NCBI GenBank assembly: GCA_016234595.1
Contig: JACRBG010000034.1
Coordinates: 32,017 to 96,016 of the forward strand
From: Chloroflexota bacterium
Lineage (GTDB): Bacteria; Chloroflexota; Anaerolineae; Aggregatilineales; J027
Length of the DNA stretch: 64,000 nt
Reading direction: 5' to 3'
A program made the translations under genes and the position numbers. The notes below the pieces were generated by a model, which saw only the letters and a program-made list of their open reading frames with translations, did not search any database and was not told the DNA's origin. Below are positions 1 to 8,932 of the stretch, in pieces. Within the stretch, counting starts at the first letter, position 1. Each line of letters begins with the position of its first letter.

Positions 1-190
1 CAACTGGTGAACCGATGGGGCGATCCGCCAGCACCACACAGCAATTGGCCGTGCCGCCTCGCATTTCTGGGCCATAAGATGGAATCCATGTGACTTCCAA
101 GCCTGTATCCATACCTGCGTAGGCCAATACCTGCCCGACGAACATAATACCCTGCCCGCCAAAACCGGCAAAAACAAATTCCATTTGCAT
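1..190 (-). CDS. 2-oxoacid:ferredoxin oxidoreductase, gamma subunit (partial)
   Basis: This is the N-terminal part of the gamma subunit of a 2-oxoacid:ferredoxin oxidoreductase; the remainder lies beyond the window start. The first 63 residues begin [17 protein letters not shown], with the glycine-rich GFGGQG motif of the POR/KOR gamma domain, followed by the [10 protein letters not shown] segment conserved in that family. A strong Shine-Dalgarno (AGGAGGAG, 199-206 region) sits about 7 nt before the ATG at 190. It follows the beta subunit after a 28-nt gap and is the last gene of the delta-alpha-beta-gamma operon. Substrate (branched-chain 2-oxoacids or 2-oxoglutarate) cannot be decided from this fragment. 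Confidence 0.9.
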   Translation of the reverse strand, partial: MQMEFVFAGFGGQGIMFVGQVLAYAGMDTGLEVTWIPSYGPEMRGGTANCCVVLADRPIGSPV

Positions 191-218
191 TTCAATTCTC
201 CTCCTGAACTCCATCCTA

Positions 219-998
219 TTAAAGCGACTTAACCTCCTCGTGCACCTTATAATCGCCTAGCGGAAAAGCCGGAATCATATTTTTCTCAATCCAATGGAGA
301 GCTTCACTAGGCTCCAGTCCCCAATTGGTGGGGCAGCTTGAAAGTAGTTCAACCATACTAAAACCCATGCCGTTCATCTGCACTTTGAGTGCTGTCAAAA
401 TAGCTTTTTTGGCTTTGCGGATGTTGGCAATGTCGTGTAAGGATCGTCGTACAATATAGGTTGCCCCATCAAGGGTTGAAAGAAGTTCGCTCATCCGTAC
501 AGGATAGCCTGTCATCTGGGTATCCCGTCCAAATGGCGAAGAAGTCGTTTTTTGACCGGGCAATGATGTGGGGGCCATCTGTCCACCGGTCATTCCATAA
601 ATCGCGTTATTCACAAAAATCGTCGTAATATTTTCCCCACGGGCAGCCGCATGAACAATTTCCGCCATACCAATTGAGGCAAGGTCGCCATCACCTTGAT
701 ACGTTACCACCATTTTCTCTGGTTGCACCCGCTTTATACCTGTCGCCATCGCTGGGGCACGGCCATGAGCTGCCTCACAACCGTCCATCTGAAAATATTT
801 ATAGGCGAAGACTGAACAGCCAACTGGCGCGACCAAGATAGTACGCTCTTGCAGCCCTAACTCATCAATTGCTTCCGCCAAAAGCCGATGAGCGATACCA
901 TGTGTACAACCGGGGCAATAATTGGTATTGCAGGTTGCGAGGCTGTGGGGACGTTGATAGACCAAAGTGCTGGTTTCATTTAAAGCAATGGTCGTCAT
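219..998 (-). CDS. 2-oxoacid:ferredoxin oxidoreductase, beta (TPP-binding) subunit
   Basis: This 259-residue protein is the thiamine-diphosphate subunit that decarboxylates a 2-oxoacid and passes electrons to ferredoxin while forming acyl-CoA. The N-terminal NYCPGCTHG motif carries a conserved cysteine pair of the family, and [12 protein letters not shown] followed by [11 protein letters not shown] is the TPP/Mg-binding signature. Length is normal for a stand-alone beta subunit. Its ATG (998) overlaps the alpha-subunit stop by one base (TAATG), so translation is probably coupled. The family includes KorB and VorA; the sequence alone does not separate 2-oxoglutarate from branched-chain substrates. 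Confidence 0.93.
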   Translation of the reverse strand: MTTIALNETSTLVYQRPHSLATCNTNYCPGCTHGIAHRLLAEAIDELGLQERTILVAPVGCSVFAYKYFQMDGCEAAHGRAPAMATGIKRVQPEKMVVTYQGDGDLASIGMAEIVHAAARGENITTIFVNNAIYGMTGGQMAPTSLPGQKTTSSPFGRDTQMTGYPVRMSELLSTLDGATYIVRRSLHDIANIRKAKKAILTALKVQMNGMGFSMVELLSSCPTNWGLEPSEALHWIEKNMIPAFPLGDYKVHEEVKSL

Positions 999-2095
999 TA
1001 TTTTGCTCTTTCGCTTAGGGTGACTATCCCCTCACAATTTTTCAGTTGTCGACAATGTGTTTCAATCTCATGTAAGATTTCATCTGGCATGGGGATGACT
1101 CCCCCCATCCGGCCATAAAAACTAACGGGGATTTGCCCACCCGTGGCTAGGCGTACATCCTCAACCATCTGCCCTGCGTTCATTTCGACTACCAGACAGG
1201 CTCCAACTACATCCGCCAGTTCGGAAAGCCGTTTTTCGGGGAAGGGCCATAGTGTTAGGGGGCGGAAAAGGCCAACTTTCATGCCATTGTCGCGGGCGGT
1301 TTGCACAGCACTGAGGGCAATACGTCCTGCGGTTCCATACCCCACTACCAATATTTCACAGTCGTCGGTATAGAACTCGGTGGATCGCTGTTCCGTTTTC
1401 TGAATTTTTTGCAGAGTGGTCTGAATCTTTTGGTTAAAGGCTTCCTCTTCTTCAGCTTTAAGATAGAAGGAGGCGATGGCATTGGGTTCACGATCTTTGG
1501 CCCCAGTCAAAGCCCAGCTAGGCCGTTCAGTAGCAACTGCCTGCATAGGCGGTAATTCGGCTGGTTCCATCATTTGACCGATCAGCCCATCGGCAGCGAC
1601 AATCACAATATGCCGATATTTATCTGCTAGTTCAAAGGCAAGAACAGTCAAGTCAATAGCTTCTTGGACTGATGCAGGGGCTAACACAATGGGGTGATAA
1701 TCACCGTGCCCGGCTGAACGGGTAATCTGAAAATAGTCACCTTGCGATGGCAGAATATTACCGAGACCGGGTCCACCGCGCATGACATCCACTACAACAC
1801 AGGGAAGTTCTGACCCAGCGATATATGACAAACCCTCTTGCATCAAACTAAAACCGGGGCTGGATGAGGAAGTCATAACGCGCACTCCGGTGCAAGCCGC
1901 GCCATAGACCATGTTAATGGCGGCTACTTCGCTTTCTGCTTGCAAAAACACCCGCTTAAGCTCGATCATACGTTTAGACATATGCTCAAGTAGTTCAGTC
2001 TGAGGGGTGATGGGATACCCAAAATAGGCCTCAACGCCAGCCCGGATAGCTGCTTCCGCAATGGCGATGTTTCCCTTTAACATTTGTTTTGTCAT
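998..2095 (-). CDS. vorB: 2-oxoacid:ferredoxin oxidoreductase, alpha subunit (VorB/KorA type)
   Basis: This 365-residue alpha subunit contains the pyrimidine-binding core ([19 protein letters not shown] near residue 20, then the [13 protein letters not shown] segment near 75) and a C-terminal transketolase-like domain (from about residue 245). With the beta subunit it forms the catalytic core of a 2-oxoacid:ferredoxin oxidoreductase. The sequence resembles proteins usually annotated VorB (3-methyl-2-oxobutanoate), but KorA-type 2-oxoglutarate enzymes are close relatives, so the symbol is provisional. Shine-Dalgarno GGAGGA lies 9 nt before the ATG at 2095. It is the second gene of a four-gene operon, 29 nt after the ferredoxin-type subunit. 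Confidence 0.9.
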   Translation of the reverse strand: MTKQMLKGNIAIAEAAIRAGVEAYFGYPITPQTELLEHMSKRMIELKRVFLQAESEVAAINMVYGAACTGVRVMTSSSSPGFSLMQEGLSYIAGSELPCVVVDVMRGGPGLGNILPSQGDYFQITRSAGHGDYHPIVLAPASVQEAIDLTVLAFELADKYRHIVIVAADGLIGQMMEPAELPPMQAVATERPSWALTGAKDREPNAIASFYLKAEEEEAFNQKIQTTLQKIQKTEQRSTEFYTDDCEILVVGYGTAGRIALSAVQTARDNGMKVGLFRPLTLWPFPEKRLSELADVVGACLVVEMNAGQMVEDVRLATGGQIPVSFYGRMGGVIPMPDEILHEIETHCRQLKNCEGIVTLSERAK

Positions 2096-2124
2096 GAAAT
2101 AGATTCCTCCGCATTAGACCCCAA

Positions 2125-2376
2125 TCAACAGGCGGTAGTAGCGTGGGATTTCATTTGGGGTTCACGATACACCGTGATGCACACATCGGGGCAGATCACA
2201 GCACACACACCACAGCCCGTGCAGTGTGCGTTTGCCTCATTTAGTGATGCTGGGTGATACCCTTTGAGGTTAAGGCGGTCATCTTGCATGACGATCACTT
2301 CTTGGGGACAAACCGCCGTGCACAGGCTACACCCTTTGCATTTTTCCTGATCAATAAAAATAGTTCCTTTGGTCAT
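2125..2376 (-). CDS. 2-oxoacid:ferredoxin oxidoreductase, delta subunit (2x[4Fe-4S] ferredoxin)
   Basis: This 83-residue ferredoxin-like protein has two complete CxxCxxCxxxCP clusters, CKGCSLCTAVCP near residue 14 and CTGCGVCAVICP near residue 52, each able to hold a [4Fe-4S] centre. It opens the operon and is therefore read as the electron-transfer (delta) subunit of the oxidoreductase encoded by the next three genes, passing electrons to a soluble ferredoxin. An AGGAAAGAGG purine stretch lies upstream of the ATG at 2376. A free-standing ferredoxin is possible, but gene order favours a subunit. Confidence 0.9.
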   Translation of the reverse strand: MTKGTIFIDQEKCKGCSLCTAVCPQEVIVMQDDRLNLKGYHPASLNEANAHCTGCGVCAVICPDVCITVYREPQMKSHATTAC

Positions 2377-2439
2377 AAAATAGCCTCTTTCCTCGGCTTT
2401 TATCTATACTCATAACATACCGAAGCGGCCTAAAAGGGT

Positions 2440-2472
2440 CTAGTACAACACGTCATGTTTTTGATGTACTAG
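2440..2472. promoter_or_regulatory. inverted repeat upstream of the oxidoreductase operon (operator candidate)
   Basis: Perfect 8-bp inverted repeat CTAGTACA (2440-2447) and TGTACTAG (2465-2472) with a 17-nt spacer, 64 nt upstream of the first gene of the 2-oxoacid oxidoreductase operon. The position fits a repressor or activator site. It could also form a weak hairpin in RNA, but there is no adjacent T-run. Confidence 0.4.
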
Positions 2473-2510
2473 CGCATATCAAATTTATGCAGGTTTATTT
2501 CTTTAAAGAG

Positions 2511-2542
2511 AAATCCCCAAAATCACTTAAATTAGGGGATTT
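2511..2542 (-). terminator. hairpin downstream of the phosphotransferase gene
   Basis: AAATCCCC (2511-2518) pairs with GGGGATTT (2535-2542). On the minus strand it lies about 40 nt after the stop of the phosphotransferase gene and is followed by a T-rich stretch, so it probably ends that transcript. Confidence 0.5.
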
Positions 2543-2583
2543 TTATATGTCTATACTTAATTATCTTAGGGGGTAGGGGGTGT

Positions 2584-3489
2584 TTATTTAGATAGTTTCT
2601 GAAACACTTGAGCAATAAACCATGCATGTCTTTCGCGCATCCTCTTTTCAGCAACCTCATCCCCCGCCCATTCAGCAATTTTGAACGCGGGGCGCAGAGC
2701 AGCACATAAATCCCAATAGGGCAGGTTGGCATAATCGAGGTCAGTTAGGGATTGGTATAGTTGTGTAAAGGACTCCATTGCTTCGACACCAAACGCCCAT
2801 AAAATTTCTAGGCGGCTGTTGGCAAGTTCGGATAATGGGTCGCCAGTACGGGCATCTTCCCAATCAATGATTGCGATTAACTTTCCTCCATTCCACAGAA
2901 GATTACCCGGCCAAAAATCACCGTGTAACAGAACTGAAGGGTTATGCTGGGTTAAGGGCCAAATCGCCTCTAAAACATCTCGAATCTGCCCTTCACTTAA
3001 TGAATCATCTACTTGGGCGGGGCGCTGCTTGAATTTGTTGGCATAAATGTCTGATTGACGGGGTAGAAAATCGAAATCGGCATCGGGCAGGCCGTGAATT
3101 TGGGCAAGATGGGTAGCGTATTGACGCAAATAGTCCGCCAAATTTTCGGGCGCGAAATCGGTTGCTCCCTCTACATATTCAATCACGAGATAAGGGATTG
3201 GGAAAATCTCGCACGAAGTATCCAGATAATAGGGGATTGGCACAGCTAATCCTGCCGATTTGAGATGTTGCAACAGCTTAAACTCATCAGTTGCGATTTG
3301 TGGATTTTGTTTGCGATCTACTTCTCCATGCCGCCGGACAATCATTTTTTGTGCCTGACCATCGGGGTGGGCCATCTCAAACGCGGTGACTTGCGCCGAG
3401 ACCCCACCCGTCAAGGGCCACACCCGCAGCAAACGGTTTTGAGCGTCCATTTTTTGGACGAGGCGTTCAAATGGTTCTATCGTCAGCAT
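2584..3489 (-). CDS. phosphotransferase, APH/choline-kinase fold
   Basis: This 301-residue protein has the aminoglycoside phosphotransferase (APH) fold. The catalytic loop LLHGDFWPGNLLW near residue 190 contains the HGDxxxxN motif, and IIDWEDARTGDP near residue 208 supplies the Mg-binding Asp. Members of this family phosphorylate small hydroxylated molecules such as choline, homoserine, sugars or antibiotics; the substrate is not predictable here and resistance should not be assumed. Its ATG (3489) overlaps the end of the upstream aminotransferase gene by 7 nt, suggesting coupled translation and perhaps a shared substrate. Confidence 0.85.
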   Translation of the reverse strand: MLTIEPFERLVQKMDAQNRLLRVWPLTGGVSAQVTAFEMAHPDGQAQKMIVRRHGEVDRKQNPQIATDEFKLLQHLKSAGLAVPIPYYLDTSCEIFPIPYLVIEYVEGATDFAPENLADYLRQYATHLAQIHGLPDADFDFLPRQSDIYANKFKQRPAQVDDSLSEGQIRDVLEAIWPLTQHNPSVLLHGDFWPGNLLWNGGKLIAIIDWEDARTGDPLSELANSRLEILWAFGVEAMESFTQLYQSLTDLDYANLPYWDLCAALRPAFKIAEWAGDEVAEKRMRERHAWFIAQVFQKLSK

Positions 3490-4619
3490 AGGATTTTTTG
3501 CAGCGCATTAAATAGGGCCTCCGCATCGGCGGGGGTGTTATAACCCTGAAACGAAACCCGGATGTAATGTTTGTCTTGCCAAGTTACAATCGGCACTTCC
3601 ACCCGAAACTCATCATAGAGACGTGTTTTAAGCACCGCCGGGTCACAGGGTGGCAGCGGCGCGGTGATCATCTGGGCAAACCATTCCGGTGAATCGGGGC
3701 AGATAGGGGGGAGATCAAATAATTCTGCTAACCGCCCCCGCATCTCGCTCGCCATTTGGTGACAGCGTAAACGCACCTCATCCCATTGATGCACCTGCTC
3801 AAAATCAATCGCGGCAGGCACAGATAAAAACGCTGAGGGTTCACGTGTCCCCTGCCATTGATTGCGATTGACGAAGGTCAGCGTCTCGTTCATATCCCCC
3901 CAACTAACTACCAGTGGGTCAATGTGGGTGTGCAGTTCAGACCGCACATATAAAAAAGCCGCTCCTTTGGGTGCACACAGCCATTTATGACAATTTCCGG
4001 TATAGGCATCCGCGCCGATGGCCTCTAAATCCAGCGGAATTTGACCGGGGGCATGAGCGCCATCCACAATCGTTAGGATACCCGCTTCACGGGCGCGGCG
4101 GCAGATTTCCGCCACCGGGAAAATCAGGGCGGTTGGGGAGGTAATGTGGCTGATAAAAATGACACGGGTGCGCGGGGTGACAGCACTCCAAAAAGATTCG
4201 ACAAAATCGGCGTGGGTAGTGACGGGCAGTGGGATGGGGTAATGTCTATAGACCGCCCCGGTTTGGCGACACACAAATTGCCATGTGAGGTCACAGGCCC
4301 CGTATTCATGGTCGGTGGTCAAAATTTCATCCCCCGGCTGTAAATTCAGCGAACGGGCGAAAGTGTTGACCCCAGCGGTGGCATTGGGGACAAAAATTAG
4401 GCTGTCAGTTGGAGCATGGAGATAATCGGCAAGGCGGGCACGGGCCTGATCCATCAAATCATCAAAGCGCCGCCCCAGAAATTCGACAGGTTGGCGTTCG
4501 AGTTCCAGTTGCCAACGTTGATAGGTTTCAAAAACGGGTTTTGGACACGCCCCAAATGACCCGTGATTGAGAAAGGTTACAGTGGGGTCGAGGAGAAATT
4601 GGTTTTTTAAGTTATTCAT
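3483..4619 (-). CDS. PLP-dependent class V aminotransferase (isopenicillin-N epimerase-like)
   Basis: This 378-residue fold-type I PLP enzyme belongs to the class V group (cysteine desulfurase, isopenicillin N epimerase, kynureninase relatives). FLNHGSFGACP at the N-terminus is typical of the epimerase-like subgroup, VDGAHAPGQIPLDL near residue 190 holds the PLP-binding Asp/His region, and GNCHKWLCAPKGAAFLY near 215 contains the Schiff-base lysine. The ATG at 4619 is preferred over an upstream start at 4739 because the longer form would run into the WD40 gene and adds 40 residues outside the family alignment. The reaction (epimerase, lyase or desulfurase) is not predictable. It overlaps the phosphotransferase gene by 7 nt. 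Confidence 0.85.
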   Translation of the reverse strand: MNNLKNQFLLDPTVTFLNHGSFGACPKPVFETYQRWQLELERQPVEFLGRRFDDLMDQARARLADYLHAPTDSLIFVPNATAGVNTFARSLNLQPGDEILTTDHEYGACDLTWQFVCRQTGAVYRHYPIPLPVTTHADFVESFWSAVTPRTRVIFISHITSPTALIFPVAEICRRAREAGILTIVDGAHAPGQIPLDLEAIGADAYTGNCHKWLCAPKGAAFLYVRSELHTHIDPLVVSWGDMNETLTFVNRNQWQGTREPSAFLSVPAAIDFEQVHQWDEVRLRCHQMASEMRGRLAELFDLPPICPDSPEWFAQMITAPLPPCDPAVLKTRLYDEFRVEVPIVTWQDKHYIRVSFQGYNTPADAEALFNALQKILC

Positions 4620-4695
4620 TGTTAGATGCGATATTATGAACGCTTCTTTGGTACTTTTAAGACTAGTTAGATTGAAAAACTGCTGAGATAAGATT

Positions 4696-5760
4696 CTACT
4701 CGATTTCCCAAAGCCGTACCGTTCCATCCCAGCCTGCACTAGCTATTTTCTTACTATCAGGACTCCATGACACCGAACTCACTGAATCTGTATGACCAAT
4801 CAAAAGCTGTTTTATCCTGCCACTGTTAGCATCCCAAATGTGAATCATCTTATCTTCCCCACCAGCAGCAATCAAATTACCATTTGGGCTCCAGCCTACG
4901 GTGACTAAATAAGCTGTGGGGCTTTCCAAGTTGCCTATAAGTTCTCCTGATTTCACATCCCATGCTTGAATAACATAATTTGCGGCAACGTTGTCATTGC
5001 CTACCACTGCAAGTTTTTGACCATCAGGACTCCATGAGGATAGTGGATCACCCGGCCCACCCGAAAAATGCTGCCCATCTTTATCAAGCTCCATAATCGG
5101 TTGATAAGTTTGTGTTTCCCAAATTACATATGACTCGCCGATTGTTGTTAAGTGACTACCATCAGGACTCCAATTAACCTCCATAGCGGCGAATAGTCTT
5201 TCGTTGTCCAATATTTCTACTATTTCGCCTGTTGAAGTATTCCAAACGATAAGTTTTCTTACAGGATTAGCAAATATATCTCCGCTTAGGGCAACTAATT
5301 CTATGCCATTGGGATTCCATGAAAGCGATGTGACGGAATCTAGGTCTATTCTTGTCAAAATAGTTTGAAGATCTTTGTCCCAAATTTCTATCCCATGCTC
5401 TCCCCCAATAGCTAGTACATCGTCTGTGGGACTCCAAGCAAGAGTATAAAACTCACCATTGCTTAGGTGTCCGACAATTTCTTGAGTTGCTGATTTACTC
5501 ACTGATACTGATGCTTCAGTGTGACTATTAAAAGTTAGATATGCTAAGTAATTCCCGCTTGAGTCCCAAGCAACTAAATCTATTGGATCGAGTCTCGTCT
5601 GCGATTGGTTATGTTTTGTCGACACGTTATCTGTGGCTTGGATAGAAGCCCTATCCTGCAAAACCAAAACAAAGCAACCTATCAAAACCAAGATGAGATA
5701 TAACCTTGACTTGAAGTGTTTTGTGAATCTGCTTTGTAAAGATGGTATCCTCAATACCAT
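4696..5760 (-). CDS. WD40-repeat protein with N-terminal membrane anchor or signal
   Basis: This 354-residue protein starts with a basic segment and one hydrophobic helix (about residues 18-35, LYLILVLIGCFVLVL), then consists almost entirely of WD40 blades. Repeated units ending in WSPDG, WNPNG or WSPTDD recur, and the last blades read VSWSPDSKKIASAGWDGT and VRLWEIE. It probably forms one beta-propeller outside the membrane, a protein-binding scaffold with no enzymatic motif. A GGGAG Shine-Dalgarno lies 7 nt before the ATG. It ends 76 nt before the aminotransferase start. No partner can be named. Confidence 0.85.
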   Translation of the reverse strand: MVLRIPSLQSRFTKHFKSRLYLILVLIGCFVLVLQDRASIQATDNVSTKHNQSQTRLDPIDLVAWDSSGNYLAYLTFNSHTEASVSVSKSATQEIVGHLSNGEFYTLAWSPTDDVLAIGGEHGIEIWDKDLQTILTRIDLDSVTSLSWNPNGIELVALSGDIFANPVRKLIVWNTSTGEIVEILDNERLFAAMEVNWSPDGSHLTTIGESYVIWETQTYQPIMELDKDGQHFSGGPGDPLSSWSPDGQKLAVVGNDNVAANYVIQAWDVKSGELIGNLESPTAYLVTVGWSPNGNLIAAGGEDKMIHIWDANSGRIKQLLIGHTDSVSSVSWSPDSKKIASAGWDGTVRLWEIE

Positions 5761-5784
5761 AACTCGACTCCCGACCCTAAAAAA

Positions 5785-6849
5785 TTATGGATTCCGCACC
5801 TGCACAATCCGGCCATTCACATTGACATTGCCGTTGTTATCGCCTTGCAAATTCCAATCCCCGCGTGTGCAAAGACTCAGCCAAAAATCCCCACGCACCC
5901 GCAGACCGGGTAGATTTTGGGCGGCGGCCTGTTTATAATGGGAGTCACGCCGCAGTTCAGCCACCCGCGTGGTCAATTGTTGCTCTGTGACACCATTTTG
6001 CCCCGGCTTGGAGCGTGATGGCACCCCCAATTGCTGCTCGGCAAGGCGCACAAACGAATGATTCGGGCCAAAATTAATCCCCATGTCAAACAAAAGGGCT
6101 AATGTCAGCGGCAGTTTCAATTCACGCGGTTGCACATAACCCACATAAACGGCATCCCAATATTTTTCAGTGGCGACGGCGTTCTGGGCTTCCCGCATCT
6201 CTTTTTCTTCGGCGGCTTTGATGAGCAGATTTTTGAATCGCTCATCATTACGAAGTGATTGATCTTTTTGGATGACCGATTGCTCATATGACTTCAGTGC
6301 ATCGGCCACTCGTCCGTTTGATAGCCCCCAGTAGCGCCGTAGCACAGTTTCGAGACTGCTGGATGCCAATGTAAATTGGAAAATGCCATAGCTGACAATG
6401 CCCGCATCATAATTGTTGTAAGCCGCATACCCACTTCCCTCAAAAGCGCCTGTAATGGCATAAGCGGCTTTTTGAATACGCTGAACATCATTTGGTGGAG
6501 GTGTTGGGTTTGGGTTAGGCTGGGCCGATTCACTGCGGGTCAGGGCAAATGCGCTGAACGCCACCAGACCATAGCCATAATTGGCACAGTCGCCATAAAT
6601 CGCTACGCCGTCATCACGTACCCAGCCTGTGCGGTTATCGGGAAAGCGCAGATTAAACCACTGATGTACCTTGCCATTGGTGGCTGTCCCGCCTTCGTCC
6701 CGCTTCACTTCTAAAATCGGGAGAACAGTCTGACCAACGGGCACAGCGAATAAAACGGCATAACCTGTGCCGGGGCCATTGCGGACATTAAAAGTCGTGG
6801 CAGTCGTATCGGTCGGGCGAATCACTGCATAACAAGTTTCGTTTGCCAT
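5785..6849 (-). CDS. bacterial SH3 domain plus chitosanase/lysozyme-like domain protein
   Basis: This 354-residue protein has an N-terminal bacterial SH3 domain (residues about 12-85, NVRNGPGTGYAVLF then WFNLRFPDNRTGWV), a short Pro/Asn linker (about 110-120), and a helical domain with TGAFEGSGY, SYGIFQFT and GINFGPNHSF. That pattern resembles the GH46 chitosanase/lysozyme superfamily, where the Glu in the first motif acts as acid. The C-terminus is Gly/Asn rich. It could hydrolyse a cell-wall or chitosan-like polymer, the SH3 domain aiding binding. No signal peptide is visible in the 8 residues before the SH3 domain, so export is unclear. Family assignment is by motif only. Confidence 0.65.
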   Translation of the reverse strand: MANETCYAVIRPTDTTATTFNVRNGPGTGYAVLFAVPVGQTVLPILEVKRDEGGTATNGKVHQWFNLRFPDNRTGWVRDDGVAIYGDCANYGYGLVAFSAFALTRSESAQPNPNPTPPPNDVQRIQKAAYAITGAFEGSGYAAYNNYDAGIVSYGIFQFTLASSSLETVLRRYWGLSNGRVADALKSYEQSVIQKDQSLRNDERFKNLLIKAAEEKEMREAQNAVATEKYWDAVYVGYVQPRELKLPLTLALLFDMGINFGPNHSFVRLAEQQLGVPSRSKPGQNGVTEQQLTTRVAELRRDSHYKQAAAQNLPGLRVRGDFWLSLCTRGDWNLQGDNNGNVNVNGRIVQVRNP

Positions 6850-7062
6850 GTTGCCTTATCCATTGCTCAAATGTACAATTAATGAAAATATTTGTTCTAT
6901 ATCAATAGCTAGTCTCTCAAATTATAGAGCCATTTTGCAGATTATGGTTTGTTTACGGAGGTGAAAAGAGGCTGTGGGCCAAATTGACCTCTTGTGGCCT
7001 CTTAAAAATTAGAAATGACTTTTATTGTTTCAATCCAGCCTACCCTTTGAAATTTTTTAGAG

Positions 7063-7068
7063 TATAAT
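7063..7068 (+). promoter_or_regulatory. -10 element upstream of the ABC exporter genes
   Basis: A perfect TATAAT lies 49 nt before the ABC exporter start within the 268-nt intergenic space 6850-7117. No good -35 hexamer is found at 16-18 nt, so the promoter would be partly consensus. The same gap holds a weak AAGAGGC/GCCTCTT inverted repeat near 6967-7003; nothing else is seen. Confidence 0.5.
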
Positions 7069-7117
7069 AGATACAGTTTCCCCGCTTTTAAATCTGAACA
7101 GGAAGTGTTCACGCCCT

Positions 7118-8932
7118 ATGGCAACAACTGCACTACCCGCGTCTACACCATTTGATTTCAAAACTACTGTGTCGGACAACCGCCTTAAGGCTTTATGGCG
7201 CATGATGACCGGCTTCCGCCTGCTCTATTCTGGTGCGACCTTAGCATTAGGATTCGCCGCCATATTCAAGACGCTAACTTTTTTGCTCTTGGCCTATTTC
7301 ATTGACGACGTACTTGAAAAACGTCATTTTGAATATATTGGCCTAGTTGCATTGGGTTTTGTGGCGCTAGCTGCGATGGAAGGTTTTTTTACCTTTCTTA
7401 GCGGCAAATGGGCTGCCCGCACGGCGGAGGGTGTAACCCGTCGGTTGCGTAATTTCCTATTCGACCATGTACAGCGTCTGTCGTTTGGTTATCACGACAA
7501 ACATCAGACGGGCGACTTGTTGCAGCGTTCAACCTCCGATGTAGATGCAGTGCGTTTATTCCTTGCCGACCAAGCCATCGGGGCGGGACGTATCGCGTTG
7601 CTGTTTATCGTCAATTTTACGGCGATTATGCTGCTCAATTGGAAGTTGGCCCTCGCCTCAGTTGTGGTTATTCCCCCCATTTTTATTGTCTCGATCTTCT
7701 TTTTCCGTCGCATCGAAAAAAGCTATGAGAAGTTCCAAGAGCAAGAGTCGGTGCTTTCAACCATTTTGCAAGAAAATCTCACAGGTGTGCGTGTGGTTAA
7801 GGCCTTTGCCCGCCAGCAATGGGAAATGGACAAATTCGAGAAAGAAAATTGGGAAAAATATGCCCGTGGGCGCAAACTAACTATCAACCATGCCTACTTC
7901 TGGCCCACCACCGACATTATTTGCAGCTTGCAGATGATTGGCGGGTTTATGTATGGGGCAACCTTAGCCATTGATGGCGAAATTTCGCTGGGAACCTATC
8001 TGGCCTATGCGGGTATGGTCGTCTGGTTGATTTGGCCTATCCGCAATCTGGGACGTTTGATTACGCAGATGTCTATTGGCGTGGTGTCCTATGGGCGCGT
8101 GATGGAAATGATTAAAGAAGACCGTGAGTCCCTAATTGGTATTGATAAAGCGCCACATGGTGAACTTAAAGGTGAAATCATCTTTAAGGATGTGAGCTTT
8201 GAATACGATAAAGACTCCCATGTGCTGCGTAATATTAGTTTTGCTGTCAAACCCGGCCAGTCAGTTGCCTTGATGGGGCCAACGGGTTCTGGTAAAACCA
8301 GCGTCGTCAATTTGTTACCGCGCTTTTACGAATATACCAGCGGCAGTATTACGCTCGACGGCCTTGAGCTAAAAGAGTATTCCAAAGAGTTCCTGCGTGA
8401 AAACATTGGGATCGTGGAACAGCAGCCCTTTTTGTTTTCCCGTAATATCCGCGAAAATATCACCTATGGCGTCTCGCGGGAGGTATCAGATGAAGAAGTC
8501 GAAGCTGCTGCCCGTGCCGCCGCCGTTCATGATGTTATTTTGACCTTCCCTAAAGGCTATCAAACATTGGTTGGGGAACGTGGGGTCACTCTTTCGGGTG
8601 GTCAAAAGCAACGTGTGGCGATTGCCCGTACCTTGCTGAAAAACCCACGTCTATTGCTTTTGGATGACGCGACCTCCTCAGTGGACACCGAAACCGAAGG
8701 TGAAATCCGCGAGGCTCTCCAAAATTTGATGGAAAACCGCACCACCTTCATCATCGCCCATCGTATCCAAAGTGTGATGAACGCCGACTTGATTCTTGTA
8801 TTGGATAAAGGCCAAATTGTGCAGCGTGGTACACATGATGAACTGGTTGAACAAGATGGCATCTATCGCCAGATTTATGACATGCAGGCACGTATCGAAA
8901 CTGAACTCGAAAAGGAAATAGCAGGTGTCTGA
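7118..8932 (+). CDS. ABC exporter half-transporter A (degenerate ATP site)
   Basis: This 604-residue protein has an N-terminal six-helix exporter domain (about residues 25-330) and a C-terminal nucleotide-binding domain. Walker A GPTGSGKT is at 387-394, the signature LSGGQKQR at 492-499 and Walker B LLLLDDATSSVD around 512-523. The residue after the Walker B Asp516 is Asp517, replacing the catalytic Glu. With the next gene, whose signature is altered, this is the asymmetry of heterodimeric exporters such as BmrCD, LmrCD and TM287/288. Substrate is unknown (drugs, lipids or peptides). It overlaps the partner gene by 8 nt, indicating coupled expression. Confidence 0.93.
   Translation: MATTALPASTPFDFKTTVSDNRLKALWRMMTGFRLLYSGATLALGFAAIFKTLTFLLLAYFIDDVLEKRHFEYIGLVALGFVALAAMEGFFTFLSGKWAARTAEGVTRRLRNFLFDHVQRLSFGYHDKHQTGDLLQRSTSDVDAVRLFLADQAIGAGRIALLFIVNFTAIMLLNWKLALASVVVIPPIFIVSIFFFRRIEKSYEKFQEQESVLSTILQENLTGVRVVKAFARQQWEMDKFEKENWEKYARGRKLTINHAYFWPTTDIICSLQMIGGFMYGATLAIDGEISLGTYLAYAGMVVWLIWPIRNLGRLITQMSIGVVSYGRVMEMIKEDRESLIGIDKAPHGELKGEIIFKDVSFEYDKDSHVLRNISFAVKPGQSVALMGPTGSGKTSVVNLLPRFYEYTSGSITLDGLELKEYSKEFLRENIGIVEQQPFLFSRNIRENITYGVSREVSDEEVEAAARAAAVHDVILTFPKGYQTLVGERGVTLSGGQKQRVAIARTLLKNPRLLLLDDATSSVDTETEGEIREALQNLMENRTTFIIAHRIQSVMNADLILVLDKGQIVQRGTHDELVEQDGIYRQIYDMQARIETELEKEIAGV

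Noticed and set aside
2584..3489. antibiotic resistance gene (aminoglycoside phosphotransferase)
   Set aside because: The fold is shared by many metabolic kinases, and coupling to a class V aminotransferase suggests metabolism rather than resistance.
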